The notes below the pieces were generated by a model. That model searched no databases, was not told where the DNA came from, and worked only from the letters and a program-made list of their open reading frames with translations. Both the position numbers and the translations under genes were made by a program. 64,000 nt of DNA. Origin: Crocodylus rhombifer (lineage: Eukaryota > Chordata > Crocodylia > Crocodylidae). This document shows, piece after piece, positions 47,331 through 60,100 of the stretch (position 1 is its first letter; every line of letters starts with the position of its first letter). Location of the stretch: contig JAVSML010025160.1 in the NCBI GenBank assembly GCA_038503035.1, positions 18,258-82,257 on the forward strand, written 5' to 3'.

Positions 47331-48117
47331 CATCATAAGCAAAGTGGACATTTGATAAAATGTTACTATTTGTAATCATGCACCTGTCTTAAAACTGAAG
47401 ACTACAAACTACTGAGGCCTATGTTCCTACACAGTGGAAGATACTGAAAAAAATAAAAAATCCAAATTTATGGTTTTGAAATGCTATTTAAAAAAAATCC
47501 AATTAAGAATATTCTAGCTTTAATAAGGACTGTATTCCCCCTTACCTCCATACCCCACCCCCAGGCTTAGTTGGCTAACATTGCATCTCCTGTAACCTAG
47601 TTGCGTTCCCCTCCTCACCCCCCATCCCTCTATTGTTAGTCCCTTGCTCAGGCAATCTGTATTTCCCTACTGGCTTTTTCATCTTTCTTTTTGGATTCCC
47701 AATCCTAAACCTTTACTAATAAAAGTCAATTTGTTCTGCCGCAACTCATCCAAGATAAAAATTCATATTTTACATTTAGTTCTGAATCAAATATGTAAGG
47801 TCTGGGCTTCCGTTATATGACTAAAAAGTATTTCTGGATAACGTTAAACAGTACCTGGTTAAAAAGTGATGGTTCTGCATTCATCATTGGGTCCCATTCC
47901 TGGTTGGTTTTCTGGCACCATAACAATAAATACTTCTCATTAAGAAATTTAAAATTTTGCTGCTTAACGAGCAAATAAAATAACTAAATCCCAAAGAGAT
48001 TAAATCAAATATACCTAGAATATTCCTGATCATGGAGAAGAGATTTGGTGAAGTTTGTAAATTACGGATTTAAGGACAAGCACTGAGACCACCCTAAACC
48101 TTATTTTAGCACACACT
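47331..48117. other. ATXN10 intron, no feature recognised
   Basis: AT-rich, nothing supported. Confidence 0.5.
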
Positions 48118-48484
48118 GGGTGCATCTACATGTGAAATTAACTTCTCCTGGGCAGAGCCAGAGTGGAGCTGGTCTGGGTTGGCAGCAGGCTCAGGGAGTC
48201 AGCTTTGGGCTCTAGGGGTGGTGTCGGCAGCAGATGGGCTGATTGGGGCACAAGAGTGCCCAAAGTGCAAAGCTGTGTGTCTAGGCAGCAGGCAAAGGTC
48301 TGGTCCCCTGTTGCCTGGGCTGACTGGGCACAATTCATGTCCAGGCCAGCATTTACATGAAGGTTTCACCACAATTAATAACTGCTGTGAGAGAGTACTG
48401 TCCCTGACAGAGTTAATTAATTTACTATGCCCAAATGGAGCTAATTAGTTGACTCCACAGTAGAGCACACATGTAGATTCACCC
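48118..48484. mobile_element. MITE with GGGTGCATCTACATGTG ends, 367 bp
   Basis: The left end GGGTGCATCTACATGTG (48118-48134) and the inverted right end GGGTGAATCTACATGTG (48468-48484) differ at one base. The interior has a GC-rich left and an AT-rich right part and no coding sequence. No clean target duplication is visible, so hAT versus Harbinger is unresolved. Confidence 0.75.
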
Positions 48485-50309
48485 TCTGAGAATAAGGAGA
48501 TAATATAATGCTTTGCCTGAAGATGTAGGGAAGAATTTTGCTTTAAACTTTGCATTGCAGAACATGAAAATGATAGGAATAAGAGCATTTCTTTACCTAA
48601 AACGTGTCCTAAAACTAGAACAAATAAAGTATTCCTATTCCATCTATGCCCAATTAAATTCACAAGCATGTAATATCTAGGATGCCTTCAGTATTGTATG
48701 ATGAACCCTAGTATCATTGTTATTTATTATTAGCAACCACAATAGTTAAAGCTGCAAATGGTTTTAATAATATTTTCACTTGTTCAAAAAACTCTTCGGT
48801 ATGTAGGTTTTTCATTCTACAATTTAGTCATGAATATTTATGATTGTCCTTGTTAGCATGCTGTGTGAGGCTGAGACTTCTGCATGGCTGTGTGTAGACC
48901 TAGACAGACTTAAGTGTCAGCAGAGATTAAAGCAATATTCACATTACCCTCTTGTTCTTCTGCAAAGATAGAGACACAGAGAGAAAATTAAACATATTCT
49001 AACGTCTCTAATCCTACCAACAGTTTAAGCACTTTATTGTATACTCAGCTTTAGAAATAAAGCTTCTAAAGTTTCCATAGTTACTACAAATAAGAACATG
49101 AGCCTGTTTGTTGTGAAGCTACACAAAAGAAAAAAAAAATGCAGCAATCATGGTAGATCTGATTTGGTAGAGTTGTCCAGACTTAAAACAGTATATTTTG
49201 AAGTGTCATATTAATTAATGTTATGCAAGGAACTGAAGATTACAGTATCTTTATCACATTGGAAGTTTACACAAAGAAGGGGGAGACAAACAGTGAACCC
49301 TTATTCTATTCTGCGAGTAAAACTAATACAACTATATAGACTTAGCTAGTTAGCTTGAATTTCTGTAACATTCCTGAACCATGGCTATGCAGTGCACAAA
49401 ATTCCATATTTTGTTTGGATTACGGAAATGCTTTAAAAAGTGTTACTTGTCAACATACTCTAGGTTACCTTAACATAACCTTGAATTCATGCAAAAATGC
49501 ACCCAGATTAATATTAGCCATTGTAAAGTCACCTCCTTCCCCCCTCTCCCTGTGCACTCTCCCCCCACAACCCCTAACAAACCAAAACCCCTATACTCTA
49601 TTGCACAATTCCATCTGGAGGAAATAAAATTTTCAATACTTTCAAAAGCTATCAAAAATATATTCCTCAGCCCTCACTCCTGGAAACTGAGAGGCAAGCC
49701 TACTAGTACCCAGGAGACATCTATGAGCTATTTTGTAAAGTACTTTAAGCCCTGTGGTTAAAGCTCACCATATATGAGTTAGATATTACTATTTCTGTAC
49801 ACATTACTCACACAGGCATTTGACTACATAAAGGAAGGTGGTCTGTGTACTGCACATGATATTTTTTTCTAGGTTAAAATTGTCAGGAGCTTATGTATAG
49901 AATTGCACAATAAGAAGGACTAATAAGTACTTATGTAAATTCACTTAAGTCTTTTTCATTCATGCTTTTTAAAACTTGGGATTCCAAAATGCATGGCTCT
50001 TGTCACAGAATGTGTCTTAAGTACAATTTTTACTTTACTTATGACAATTTCCTAATTTCTTTTAAAACAATAAGGGGATTTAAAGTAAGTATACAGATGG
50101 CATAGTCTTCACTGACAAATCTCTAGAAGTTTCATAAAAAAATACCATATTAGAAAAAGTTGCATAAATATTAGAGCCTTTTGGTGTTTTCCACCTTTGC
50201 TAACCTTATATGAAATCCCAGAGAGACTCCTATTGGCTTCTGTGTAGCCAGGACTTCATCTTTAAACTCTGCAGACCTGTGGCAGAAGCTCACCTTTACT
50301 GCAGAGTTC
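48485..50309. other. ATXN10 intron, no feature recognised
   Basis: AT-rich, nothing supported. Confidence 0.5.
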
Positions 50310-50969
50310 CTAGGGTCATAGGAACATAGGGCTGGAAGGGACTTCACAAAGTCATCAAAGTCCAGCCACAAGCTCAAGGCAGGATTATCCCTGATTAAAC
50401 CATCCCAGTCAAAATATCTGTCCAACCTGCTTCAGACAGATGGAGGATGGAGATTCCAAAAATTCCCTATGTAGCCTGTTTCAATGCTTGACCACCCTCA
50501 TAGTCAGAAAGTCCCTTTTAATCTCCAATAAATTTGTCCTGCTGCATCTTGAGGCCATTGCTCCTAGTCCTGTCCTCTACAACCACAAAGTAAAATCCAA
50601 TTTCTATCTCCTCTATAATCACCCCTTCGGGTATTTGATGACTGTCAAATCCCACTCAGCCTTCTCTTCTCCAGACTAAATAACCCCAGTTCTTTTACTC
50701 TTTCCTTATACAACATGCTGTTCAGTCCTCTCCTTATTTTTGTTGCTTTCCACTATCCTGTTTCCAATTTATATACATCCTTCTTGAAGTGTTGGGCCCA
50801 TGTCTAGACACAGTACTCCAGGTGAGGCCCCACCAGTGCTGACCAGAGTGAAAGAATCCTTGAGTTGAAAGTGATACTTTTGTTGATACAATCCGGCATG
50901 CTATTACCTTTTTTTATTTTTTGGAACAATAGCATACTGTTGGCCCATATACAACTTATGGTCTACTAC
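50310..50969 (-). mobile_element. Older CR1 LINE, 3' segment
   Basis: Minus-strand CR1 3' end (landmarks GGGCTGGAAGGGACTTC, GTCCTGTCCTCTAC, CCAATTTATATACATCC). It is interrupted at 50969 by a hAT element and continues at 54713. It is heavily mutated, with no open frame of note. Confidence 0.8.
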
Positions 50970-51084
50970 AGTGGTTTCACAGATTTCATAGATGTTAGGG
51001 CTGGAAAGGACCTTGGAAGATCATCAAGTCCAGCCCCCTGCCCCAGGGGCAGGAAGTCAGCTGGGGTCATAAAGTCAGCTGGGG

Positions 51085-53923
51085 TCATAGGATCCCAGCA
51101 AGAAAAACATCCAGGTTTCTCCTGAAGGCGTTCAAAGTAGGTGCTTGAACCACCTCCGATGGCAGGTTATTCCAGACCTTGGGAGCTTGGACAGTAAAGA
51201 AATTCTTCCTTATGTCCACCCTGAAACAGTCTTGCAGGAGTTTATAACCCTTAGAACTTGTCATCCCTTGGGGTGCTCTGGTGAACAAACATTCCCCAAG
51301 ATCCTGGTGGACACCCCTTAAAAACTTACCGGTGGCCATCAGGTCATCCCTGAGCCTGCACTTTTCCAGGCTGAAGAGTCACATGGCTCTCAGCCTGTCA
51401 TCATAAAGTCTGTTTTCCTGACATCTGATCATGTGCATGGATCTCCCCTGGACTCTCTCAAGCTTCTCCATATCCTTATTGAATTGTGGAGCCCAAAACT
51501 GGATGCAGTACTCCAGCTGCGGCCTCACTTAGGCTGAGTACAAGGGGAGAATGACATCCTGGGATTTGCTTGAGAAGCATCTATGGATGCAAGCCAGTGT
51601 TTTGCTCGCTTTATTAGCCACAGCATCACACTGAAGGTTCATGTTCATCTTGTGGTCAATGATGACCCCCAAGTCCCTTTCTTCCGTAGTACTAGCCAGC
51701 GTAGCACTGCCAAGCCTATAAGGATACTGCAGGTTTTTCTTCCCAAGGTGGAGAACCTTGCATTTTTCAGTGTTAAACACCATCAGGTTCTTGTCCGCCC
51801 ATTTGCTGAGCCTATCAAAGTCAGCCTGGATCACCCTCCTGTCTTCTGGCATGGATGCTTTGCCCCAAAGTTTGGTGTCATCAGTGAACTTGGCCAGTCC
51901 ACTTCTGACTCCAATGTCCACATCATTAATGAAGATGTTGAACAATATGGGTCCAAGGACAGAGCCTTGGGGGACTCCACTGGTCACAGGGCACCATGAC
52001 GATTGACTTCTGTCAATTACTACCTTCTGGGTTTGACCACAGAGCCAATTTCACAGCCAGTTGATCATGGTGGACCCAAGGCCACAATTGGCCAGTTTTG
52101 CTAGGAGGTGTTCATGGGATCCCAGATTGAAGGCTTTTTTAAAGTCAAGATATACAACATCAATCTCCTCTTCCTTGTCCAGGTCATAGGTCACCTGGTC
52201 ATAAAATAAGACTGGTCAAGCAAGACCTACCCGCAACAAACCTGTGCTGGCTATACCTCAGGATGTTGCCATCTGCCAGTCCATCAAGAATAGCCTCTTT
52301 GATAATCTTTTCTAAGGCTTTCCCTGGGATAGAGGTCAGGATGATGGGCCTGTAGTTTGCTGGATCCACTTTCCATCCTTTCTTGAAGATAGGCACCACA
52401 TTGGCCTTCTTCCAGCCTTTAGGCACTTCACCAGAGCACCAGGAGTTCTCAAAGATCTGTGCCAGGGGCTGAGCTATAATGCTAGCCAGCTCCTGGGGTG
52501 CAGACTGTTGGGGCCGGCTGACTTGAAGGTGTTCAGCCTCTCAAGTTGTTCCTTCACGAAGTCAGCATTGATGGAGGGCAAGGAATCTCCTTCACTCAGG
52601 CCTCCCTGTCCTGAGATGGGCAAAGGCATCCCATAGGACTGGTGAAAGACCAAAGCAAAGTACCCATTTGGTAGGTTGGCTTTTTCCTGGGCATCGGTGA
52701 TCAGTTGTCCCATCTGGTTCAGCAGGGGTCCAATGTTTCCCTTGCTTTTCCTCTGGCTCCCCATGTATCTAAAAAGGGACTTTTTATTGTCCTTAATATT
52801 TGTAGCTAGCTGGAGTTCTGTTGCAGCCTTGGCTTTCCTGGTTCATTCCCTGCAGGTCTGGACCAGTGAGGAATATTCCTCGTTGGAGGTGGACCCCATC
52901 CTCCATCCTTTGTAGGTCTATCTTTTTAGATGCAGGAGGTCTGCTAGTTCCTTGCTGAGCCAAGGGGGCTGCTGTGCCCCTTTGCTGCCTTTCCTCCAAG
53001 ACAGAATATCTTACTTGTGCATCTAGGATCGCTCCCTTGAGAAACAACCACTCTTCCTGAACTCCCCTCCCCTTGCGGACATGGTCCCTTAAGGCCTCAC
53101 CAACAAGCCTCCTAAGCTTATCAAAGTTAGCTTTCCTGAAGTTGAGGATTTCTGTATTGCTGACTTGCCAGCTTTACGGTGGATGGTGAAGGTAATCAGC
53201 TCATGGTCACTGTCATCCAGCTTCCCTTTGATCATTAGGTCACAGATTTGGTCGTCCCCGGTTGCCAGTACCAGGTCGAGCAGTGCTTTACCTCACCTTG
53301 GCCCGTAGACTTTTTGTGTCAGATACAGGTCATCCATGCATGAGAGGAAGCTTTGCGACCGCTTGGATTTGGCCGAGTGCCCTTCCCATGAGATGTCTGG
53401 GTAGTTGGTCTCCCATGACAACCATGGACCAGGAGCATGCAGCCTCAGCCAATTCCCTGGTGAACTCCTGGTCAAGCTCTTGACTTTGGGTGGGAGGTCT
53501 GTAGTACACTCCCACCATTGTGTCCCCTATGCTGTGTTCCCCATGGATTTTAACCCAGAGGGTCTCCAGTCATCCACTCTGGGTGCTAATATCAGCTTGC
53601 AAGGACATGTAGCTCTCCTTAACATAGAGAGTTACACCCCTGCCCCTTTTGTCCCCTTGATATCTCCTGTACAGGGTATAGCCATCTATACCTGTGGTCC
53701 AGCCATGGGTGAAGTCCCACCAGGTCTCCATTATCCCTATGACATTATATTTCTTTGTGTTGAGCAGGACAAGTTCCTCCAGTTTATTCCTCAAGCTCCT
53801 GGCATTTGTGTATAGGCAGGCAAGTGTCCCCTTGGGGGCCCTTGCCTTGCCTACAGATTGTTCCAGGGCTGGGGCTGGGGTGGGATCCCTTAAGTGCCTT
53901 GGCTTGCTGAGCAACCCCAGCAA
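51085..53923 (-). pseudogene. CR1 ORF2: endonuclease and reverse transcriptase, broken
   Basis: Read on the minus strand. 53923-53570 is the start of the APE-type endonuclease (TNARSLRNKL, GIMETWW with the catalytic Glu). 53518-53293 continues it (GVYYRPP), with a frameshift at the GD/NYPDISW motif. 52764-52474 is the linker. 52426-52199 is the reverse transcriptase fingers (ANVVPIFKKG, NYRPI-LTSIPGK). 51987-51529 is the palm ([19 protein letters not shown]), where the active site reads FTDD rather than the usual FADD. 51339-51085 is the C-terminus (VWNNLPSEVVQAPTLNAFRR). Frameshifts and stops between these blocks make it inactive. Confidence 0.9.
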
Positions 53924-53975
53924 AGCCAGCGGGCCAGCAGTGGCAGTAGACCCCCCATCCCCCGGCAGGCTTAAT

Positions 53976-54290
53976 TTAAAGCCTGGTGGAGCAGGTCAGC
54001 CAGTCTGGCTGAGAAGAGCCCCCTCCCCAACGGAGACAGGTGGAGGCCATCTCTTCCCAGCAGCTCACTGCCTCTCTCACCAAGAGTGGACTGTGGTCAT
54101 GGAAGCCAAAACCCTCCTGATGATACCAGTGCTGCAGTCTTTGGTTCACTACCTGGATCCTCCTCTCCCTCCTAGGCCTGTAACCTGAGACTGGGAGGAT
54201 TGAAGAAAACACCACCTGTGCCCCCTGACCCTTAAGCCCCACTCCCAAATCCCTGTAGTGCCTCATGACCCAGCTGGGATCTTGATCCAC
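53976..54290 (-). pseudogene. CR1 ORF1 C-terminal (esterase-like) region
   Basis: The minus-strand frame has GAQVVFSSILPV, then VNQRLQHWYHQEGFGFHDHS, and an LRWGGG segment in the place of the usual L-RRG block. This matches the SGNH-esterase-like second half of CR1 ORF1. The upstream part of ORF1 is missing. Confidence 0.65.
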
Positions 54291-54712
54291 TGGTAGATCT
54301 CAGTCTCTTGCTGTAGGATCTTGGACCCTCTTGGAGTCAATCTAAGGCTGGGGTGGGGAGACTGAGTGCCTGCATGTATTCATGCTCACGCCTCAACCCA
54401 GCAGGTCAGTCTGTGGGGAAAGGAAGAGGCAGGGGCTAGATCGAGGCCTCTGCAGTGAGGGACAGTGCTACAGAGGCAGGAGCAGGGGTAAGTTGAGTGA
54501 GGCCTGGCAGGGTGGGACTTCCCAACTGGGGAGGCACAACCCCCCAAATAATTTTTGCTCCCTCTGCCTTGATCTGCAACCCCCCTTCCCTCCCCACAGA
54601 CTTACCTGCTGGGCAAGGGAGTGGGGCAGGGAGGTTTGGTGGCATGGTAGATCTTGGGTTGCTTTTAAATGCCAATGGTGATCTAAAAAGGTTGAAGACC
54701 ACTGGTTTACTA

Positions 54713-55440
54713 CAACTCCCAAATACTTCTCTGGAGTATGGCAGCCTAGCAAGTCATTTCCCAGTCTGTATATGTACATGTTATTATTCTATCCCAAGTG
54801 CAGGATGTTGCACCTATCCTTGTTGAATCTTATCTAAGTGACTACAGACCATTTCTTCAGTCCTTCCAGGTCATTCTGGATCCTAGGTCATTCTGGAGCC
54901 TTGCATACTCAAGCTCCTGTAACTCCACCCAACTTCGTGTCATCTACAAATTTGTTAAGCCTGGACTCAATCCCATCATCCAAATCATTAATGAAGATGT
55001 TGAATAATACCAGATCCAGGACAGCCCCCTAGGGAACCCTATTTGATACCTTTTCCCAACTAAACAATGAGCAGTTGAGAATTCCTCACTGAGCACAAAG
55101 ATCCATTTAGTTATGTACTCACCTTAGAGTACTTTTGTTTAGTCCTTAGGTTGTTAATGAGACTGTCATGGAAGACTGTTTCAAAAGTCTTCCTAAATTA
55201 AGAACTATTGCATTCACTGGCCTCTCCCCAATCCATAGAGCATTTCACTTTATCATAGGAGTAAATAAGATTCGTCAGGCATGACCCGATCTTGGTGTAT
55301 CCATGCTGGTTCTTCCTGACCACCTTGTTCTTCTCCAAGTGATTAACAACAGATTCCTTGAGAACCTGCTCCATGATCCTGATTAGGCTGTCAGAGTGCA
55401 ACTGATCAGTTGCTGCTTTCATAGAAAATAAATGAGGTAC
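54713..55440 (-). mobile_element. Older CR1 LINE, 5' segment (reverse transcriptase)
   Basis: This continues the copy that stops at 50969. The minus-strand frame near 55400-55200 reads MEQVLKESVVNHLEKNKVV and SQ-like NQHGYTKIGSCLTNLI, the CR1 reverse transcriptase finger region. Downstream bases at 54960-55040 match the INDV and GVPQGS-coding region of the younger copy. Many stops are present. Confidence 0.8.
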
Positions 55441-55548
55441 ATAAAATATTAAGTAAAGATGTATACACAATAAGCAAACAATAATTTTCACCCAAATTGT
55501 GTGGACAAAGGGTTATTTTTCCATGATTGAATAATTACACACATGGTG

Positions 55549-56260
55549 CATCTACACATGCATTAATGCACGGCAATAAGCTTTGGTGCATATTGCACTG
55601 GAGTTTATTGCTTCTGGGCACTATGTCTTCATGTGAGCCTGGGACTCCAGCCTTCCTGCCCAAACTTGGCAGTTCTCCCCCCGACGCTGGTCCTGAGAGG
55701 TCCCTCTGTCCTTTCTGCCCCTAGCCCAGCTCTTCAACCTGGTACCTGGAGGCAGCCAAGTGAGAAGACCTCCATTTCCCCAAGGTTGACTTCCACCTCT
55801 TTTTTGCATTCATCAAATTGGCTATGCTGCCACTCAGCGTCTTCCCTGATGAACTTCTTTAATGACACTAGGGGGAAGTCACCCCCAATGTTCCACCCTT
55901 CCTGGGGCTTGATCTCAGTGCCCCCCAGTGTGGGGAGCTCTTGCTGCTTCCCCAGCTGTCCAGCATCTGGGCGCTCCCTGTTCATGCTGGTTTGGCTTGT
56001 TGCTGGCATGAAGAGCCTCCGCCTCCTCACTGGCTCTCCCCTCCCTACCGCCGGCGGCCGCTTTTATTCCTGCCAGCTGGTGCATCCTTATGACGTCACC
56101 TGCCGGCCTTAATTGCATAAAGGCATGGCTTGTAAACCATGCAGGCTTTTCTCTTCCATCTTCTGGCGTTGCTCCTCCTGCAGGTAAGTGATTATTTTGC
56201 ATTTCTTTATTTTAGTGTTTCTTCCCGCACCTAGCCCCATGGGCAAGGCTTTCTGGTCCC
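55549..56260. mobile_element. Piece of a two-gene-like DNA transposon with end, minus-strand frame and divergent promoter
   Basis: It begins with GGTGCATCTACACATGC, matching the end at 5154. A minus-strand frame, 56030-55734, encodes a helical charged product (SLKKFIREDAEWQHSQFDEC) that I do not recognise. It reads away from the promoter at 56053-56189. On the plus strand the splice donor is followed by an acceptor-like TTTATTTTAG near 56213, then an ATG with KAFWSHFSLS, faintly like the start of a BED finger; the frame stops soon after. No right end was seen. The two-gene reading is inference. Confidence 0.4.
56053..56189. promoter_or_regulatory. Divergent promoter module with CRE and splice donor (copy 2)
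   Basis: GGCGGCCGCTTTTAT (56053-56067) gives a minus-strand ATAAAAG box. GCATAAA lies at 56115-56121, 47 bp away. A perfect cAMP response element TGACGTCA lies between them at 56091-56098. The splice donor CAGGTAAGT lies at 56181-56189. The 15-mer and the 47-bp gap are identical to those at 7163-7231. Confidence 0.5.
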
Positions 56261-57130
56261 ACTTCTCACTATCCCTGGGACACTTACTATTGAAACACAC
56301 TATCAAAAAGTGAGGCACATTGCTTAACCATTTTCTAGGGAAAAAAATAATCCTAATAAGCCCTATGTGTTTTCACAGAAATCACTTTACTAATTTGCTA
56401 AGGCATCTGACACTTGAGTCTACAGTTATTATATTAGTAATTGAAAACTGAGAATATATTTACATTGGCAGTAACAGCTACCTAGAGCAAAACAGATTGG
56501 TGTAAAGAGCAAATGAGCCAAGGGAAAAGGTAATGAATACAAACACTCCATGTATTTCCAGTTTGAACTGCAAGAATTTTTTCTAGGCAGAAGAGACCAC
56601 TACAGTTTGATTCCCTGCTCCTCCAGGAAAATCCATGGGAGAGGGATGAAGGGGATGGTCAGTTCTTAAGATTTTGGGAGGTGGATTGCAACGACCTTAG
56701 AATAGGTAGGGAGTCAAGTCAGATCCTCCCACAACTGACTCCTCCCTGCTCTGAGATTAGCAAGATGCTAGGGCACCTCTCCACTAGCTGTGAACCCTAC
56801 CAAACACCATCATTATGTGGCAGCAGAGCTTCATGGAAGATATACTACCAAAGCTACTGCAGCTGGTAGCTAACCCCAATGTTCTAATCGTTGCAGGGAT
56901 TGGAAGGGGATGAGAAGCATACAGGATCTATTTACAAATTTGCCTTCACAAAACAATTTTTGAAAAGGAATTGGAAAGTCTAGCTATCCTGCATACCAAT
57001 TTTAAGAACAATATAGTTTAACTAGCGAATTGCTGGTCAAGAATGACAGGGGAGGGGGGAGAGACGGGGACAGCACTGCCACCCACCACACCACCCTGCA
57101 CAGCCACCTCCCAGGAGCAGGTGTGGGGGG
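56261..57130. other. ATXN10 intron between transposons
   Basis: No gene recognised. The right 100 bp are GC-rich and flank the hAT element. Confidence 0.5.
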
Positions 57131-60100
57131 TAGGGCCCAAGTATCATTTCTTTGGGCCCAGTACAAACTTGTAAGGTGGGCCCCCTCCCACATACACACC
57201 ATCCCACATACATAAAATCTCATGAATCATTTTCTATTTTAATTCTAAAGTTACATTCTATATTGCTATTTTGTAACTTTTTGTTGTTGGTCCTAATAAT
57301 GCTATTATCCAGTCAATGGTTTGATTTTTTTGTTCTAATGGACCAACATAGCTGCAAACATTTTATAAACAGACCAATTCACTTTAAAGCTTTATTTTCT
57401 GGGCTTTTTCATTGCAAAATCATGAATTATCTCCCAAAAGTCAATTTCTTGTCTACGTTCACACTCGATAGAAAAAATAGCAAGGTGGCTTAACCGTTCT
57501 TATCCCATACTAGAACACCTGCAGTTTTTGATGAGTGCTAGTTTGCTGAAACTTCTTTCAGCTTCTGCTACAGTCACTGGCAGTGTGCAAAATATCCATA
57601 TGGCTATGCACATTTCACTGAAAATTAGTTGCAGTAGTTTTTTGTAAATCTCATTTAATAAAGATAAGTGGAAGTACTTCATACTCTTTTCCAAAAGTAG
57701 ATTTGAAGATTTTTTTCAGATGCAACATTTCACAAGGAATATTCTCAGAAAGCTCTGTAGGATACCTGTGAAGTAGACATTTAGAAGATTTGTCCAGTTC
57801 TTCAGGCTCTAGTGTCACATGTTTTAGGACTGAATGGAACGTAAAACAAATGTTATTGGTTGCTTTGCGTCTCTGCTCTAATCCATAGATAATGTTGTCT
57901 AAAAAGTTGCATCAAATACATTCCTTCCAAATAAAAATTCTGGATCATTTTCAGAGATGGTAGAACATGATTCCTCAGCTACGTCATCATGAAATCCTTT
58001 CCGCTTCTTGCCTCTTTTCTTTGGTACTTGTGGCAAAATTCCCATGCCTTCTGCTACAAGACAAGCTTCCTGTAGAATTTATGGCCACCGATCTCTAAGT
58101 TGCTTTACTTCTTCAATAATATCAGCAATGAGAGCTGCCTCTGATTCAAGAGATTCCCCTGGCTTGTAAAATCTTGTTTCTATCATCAGTACTTAAAAGA
58201 ACCTTGTACCAGAAGCTAGCCAACAAAAGGCATGAAAATGAGCTGAAATACCTTTTCAGTGCTTCCAGTTGTGATTGAGCTTTGTGTGTCAAACTTAATT
58301 CAAGGGCATGTTCCAGTGCTTCCAGAATACCTGGAAGATCCTTGTGAGTGGATGGATAGTATATATTTTATGTATGCACTCCAGCATGTGTCTGACAGAG
58401 TGGAGTGAGCTGTGTATTTTATCTGTTGTAATCTTCCACCTCACAGGCTTAGCACTGAAAAACACACAGAGTCGCTTCACACAACCAAAAATGTTAATGT
58501 TGCAGTACATGCTGCTGCAGCATTAACTCCTACAAGAATGGGAAGCACAAGGAGAATACACAGCAAGTTCATTTTTGGACCTAATGCAAGCCTGAATACC
58601 TTTTATTTTCCCTGACATATCAGAGCCATTATCAAAACCTTGACCTCTACAGTCATCAAGAAGAATGTTATGATGCTTCAAACTGGCAATTAGCATTTCA
58701 GCTATCTGTTCTCCATTTTTTAAATCAAAGTTGATAAACCGAAAAAACCTTTCTTTAATGTTAAATGTACCAGTATCTTTGTTGTGAACTACAAATTGGA
58801 ATATCAATACATGCTGTTCTTGTTAAGAGACATCAGGAGTAGCATCATGTATGACAGAATAAAAAGTAGCCTTTTCTCTCTGCGCAAGGATGGCCTTCTG
58901 CACACTTGTACCACATAATTCAGTAAACACATTCTGACTCTCCCATGAGAAATAATGAGCCTGTCCTTGCATCATTTTGCCCTCTGCTTGCTTCTGTTTG
59001 ACTTTGGCCAAATGGTCACAAGTGATGCTGTCATAATGAGCTATTAACTCAAGAGTTCCAAGAAAGTTGTCATTGTGTGGGTCACCTATCAGATTATTAT
59101 CTCCTTGGAATGCTAAACCTCTTGAAGCAAGATACAAGGTAACATCCAAAAATCTTTTCAATATTTCTTCCATTTTGTTGCTTCTGTTAATATTTGTTTT
59201 TGAATCTCACTGTCCACTCCATGTCCATCTGCTGTAATTCCTTCCACTGGCAGTAGCGACTTTTATGTTCTATGCTCTTTTCATATTCAGGAAGTTTATT
59301 ATATAGCTTTTGCCATTTTTTTTACATTTGGTGAATACTGTTCACTTTTTGCCAGCATACTGCATTGTTTTTGTCTCCTTTCAGAAAGTAACCGACATGG
59401 AAAACAATACAGCGCTTGATTGGTAGGACTCCAACAAGCTAGACTCCTGGTAGCTGTTTTCCACTGGAAGTCTTACATTTGAGAAGAAATTCAGGAAACT
59501 TATGCCCAGCAACACCTTTTGGAATTGACTTTACTAGCTTCCACATTTGTACAGAAGTCAGGACACCAGACAGAACACTTTTGACAGACAGAATCTGTTA
59601 TCAGTTTAGGTCACAAGCCTGTGTCTTCGCAAAAGCATGAATCAGATAACATAGTACTGCTCTCTCTTGTTTTTTGTAAACCGTCTTCTGAACATAGTGG
59701 TGCTAATAGTGATATTACCTCTCTTTTGAAAGCATTAGATTGGAGTCACATGGTGTACCACCAGGCAGCTTTTCTTCATCATCAGTTGCCACAGACATAG
59801 CCTCTATATTAAAATCATTTCCATCTTGCTTATGTTCATCTACTTCCCTAGCTGGTACAAAAGCCTTATCAATTTTGAAAAACTGGAGGCTTGATTGGTG
59901 TCCTTTAGCTTCTTTTAGTTCCCTTTGTTTTACCTCCTTATATTTATGGCTGCCTGATTTGTATTTATAGCCAGACATGGGTGGGTAGGTGAGTGAGTGA
60001 GTGAGAAATAAATGTCCTTTCTGTCCAGGCACTAACCCTTTCCCTGTTTCAGTTCTTCTCTGTGTATTGTTCAGACCACCAGGCCTAACACTTTTGGGCC

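Larger units (their letters stand above)
50980..54330 (-). mobile_element. Younger CR1 LINE, about 3.3 kb, nearly complete ORF2
   Basis: The 3' end lies at the left, with an ATCTATGA-type tail at about 50980-50997. It contains the whole ORF2 region and the end of ORF1. The 5' limit near 54300-54420 is approximate because it meets non-coding hAT sequence. It is the longest retroelement of the window and lies in the same orientation as ATXN10. Confidence 0.85.
50970..54704. mobile_element. hAT element inserted in the older CR1, itself split by a younger CR1
   Basis: The left end CAGTGGTTT starts at 50970. The inverted right end is CAGTGGTCTTCAACC, ending at 54704. The flanks GTCTACTA (50962-50969) and GTTTACTA (54705-54712) form an 8-bp duplication with one mismatch. 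Only about 10 bp of the left end remain before the younger CR1; the body is roughly 54330-54704 and has no transposase. Confidence 0.72.

Noticed and set aside
55633..56112. 159-codon plus-strand frame
   Set aside because: It is opposite to a more plausible minus-strand frame and rich in Ser/Pro/Cys.
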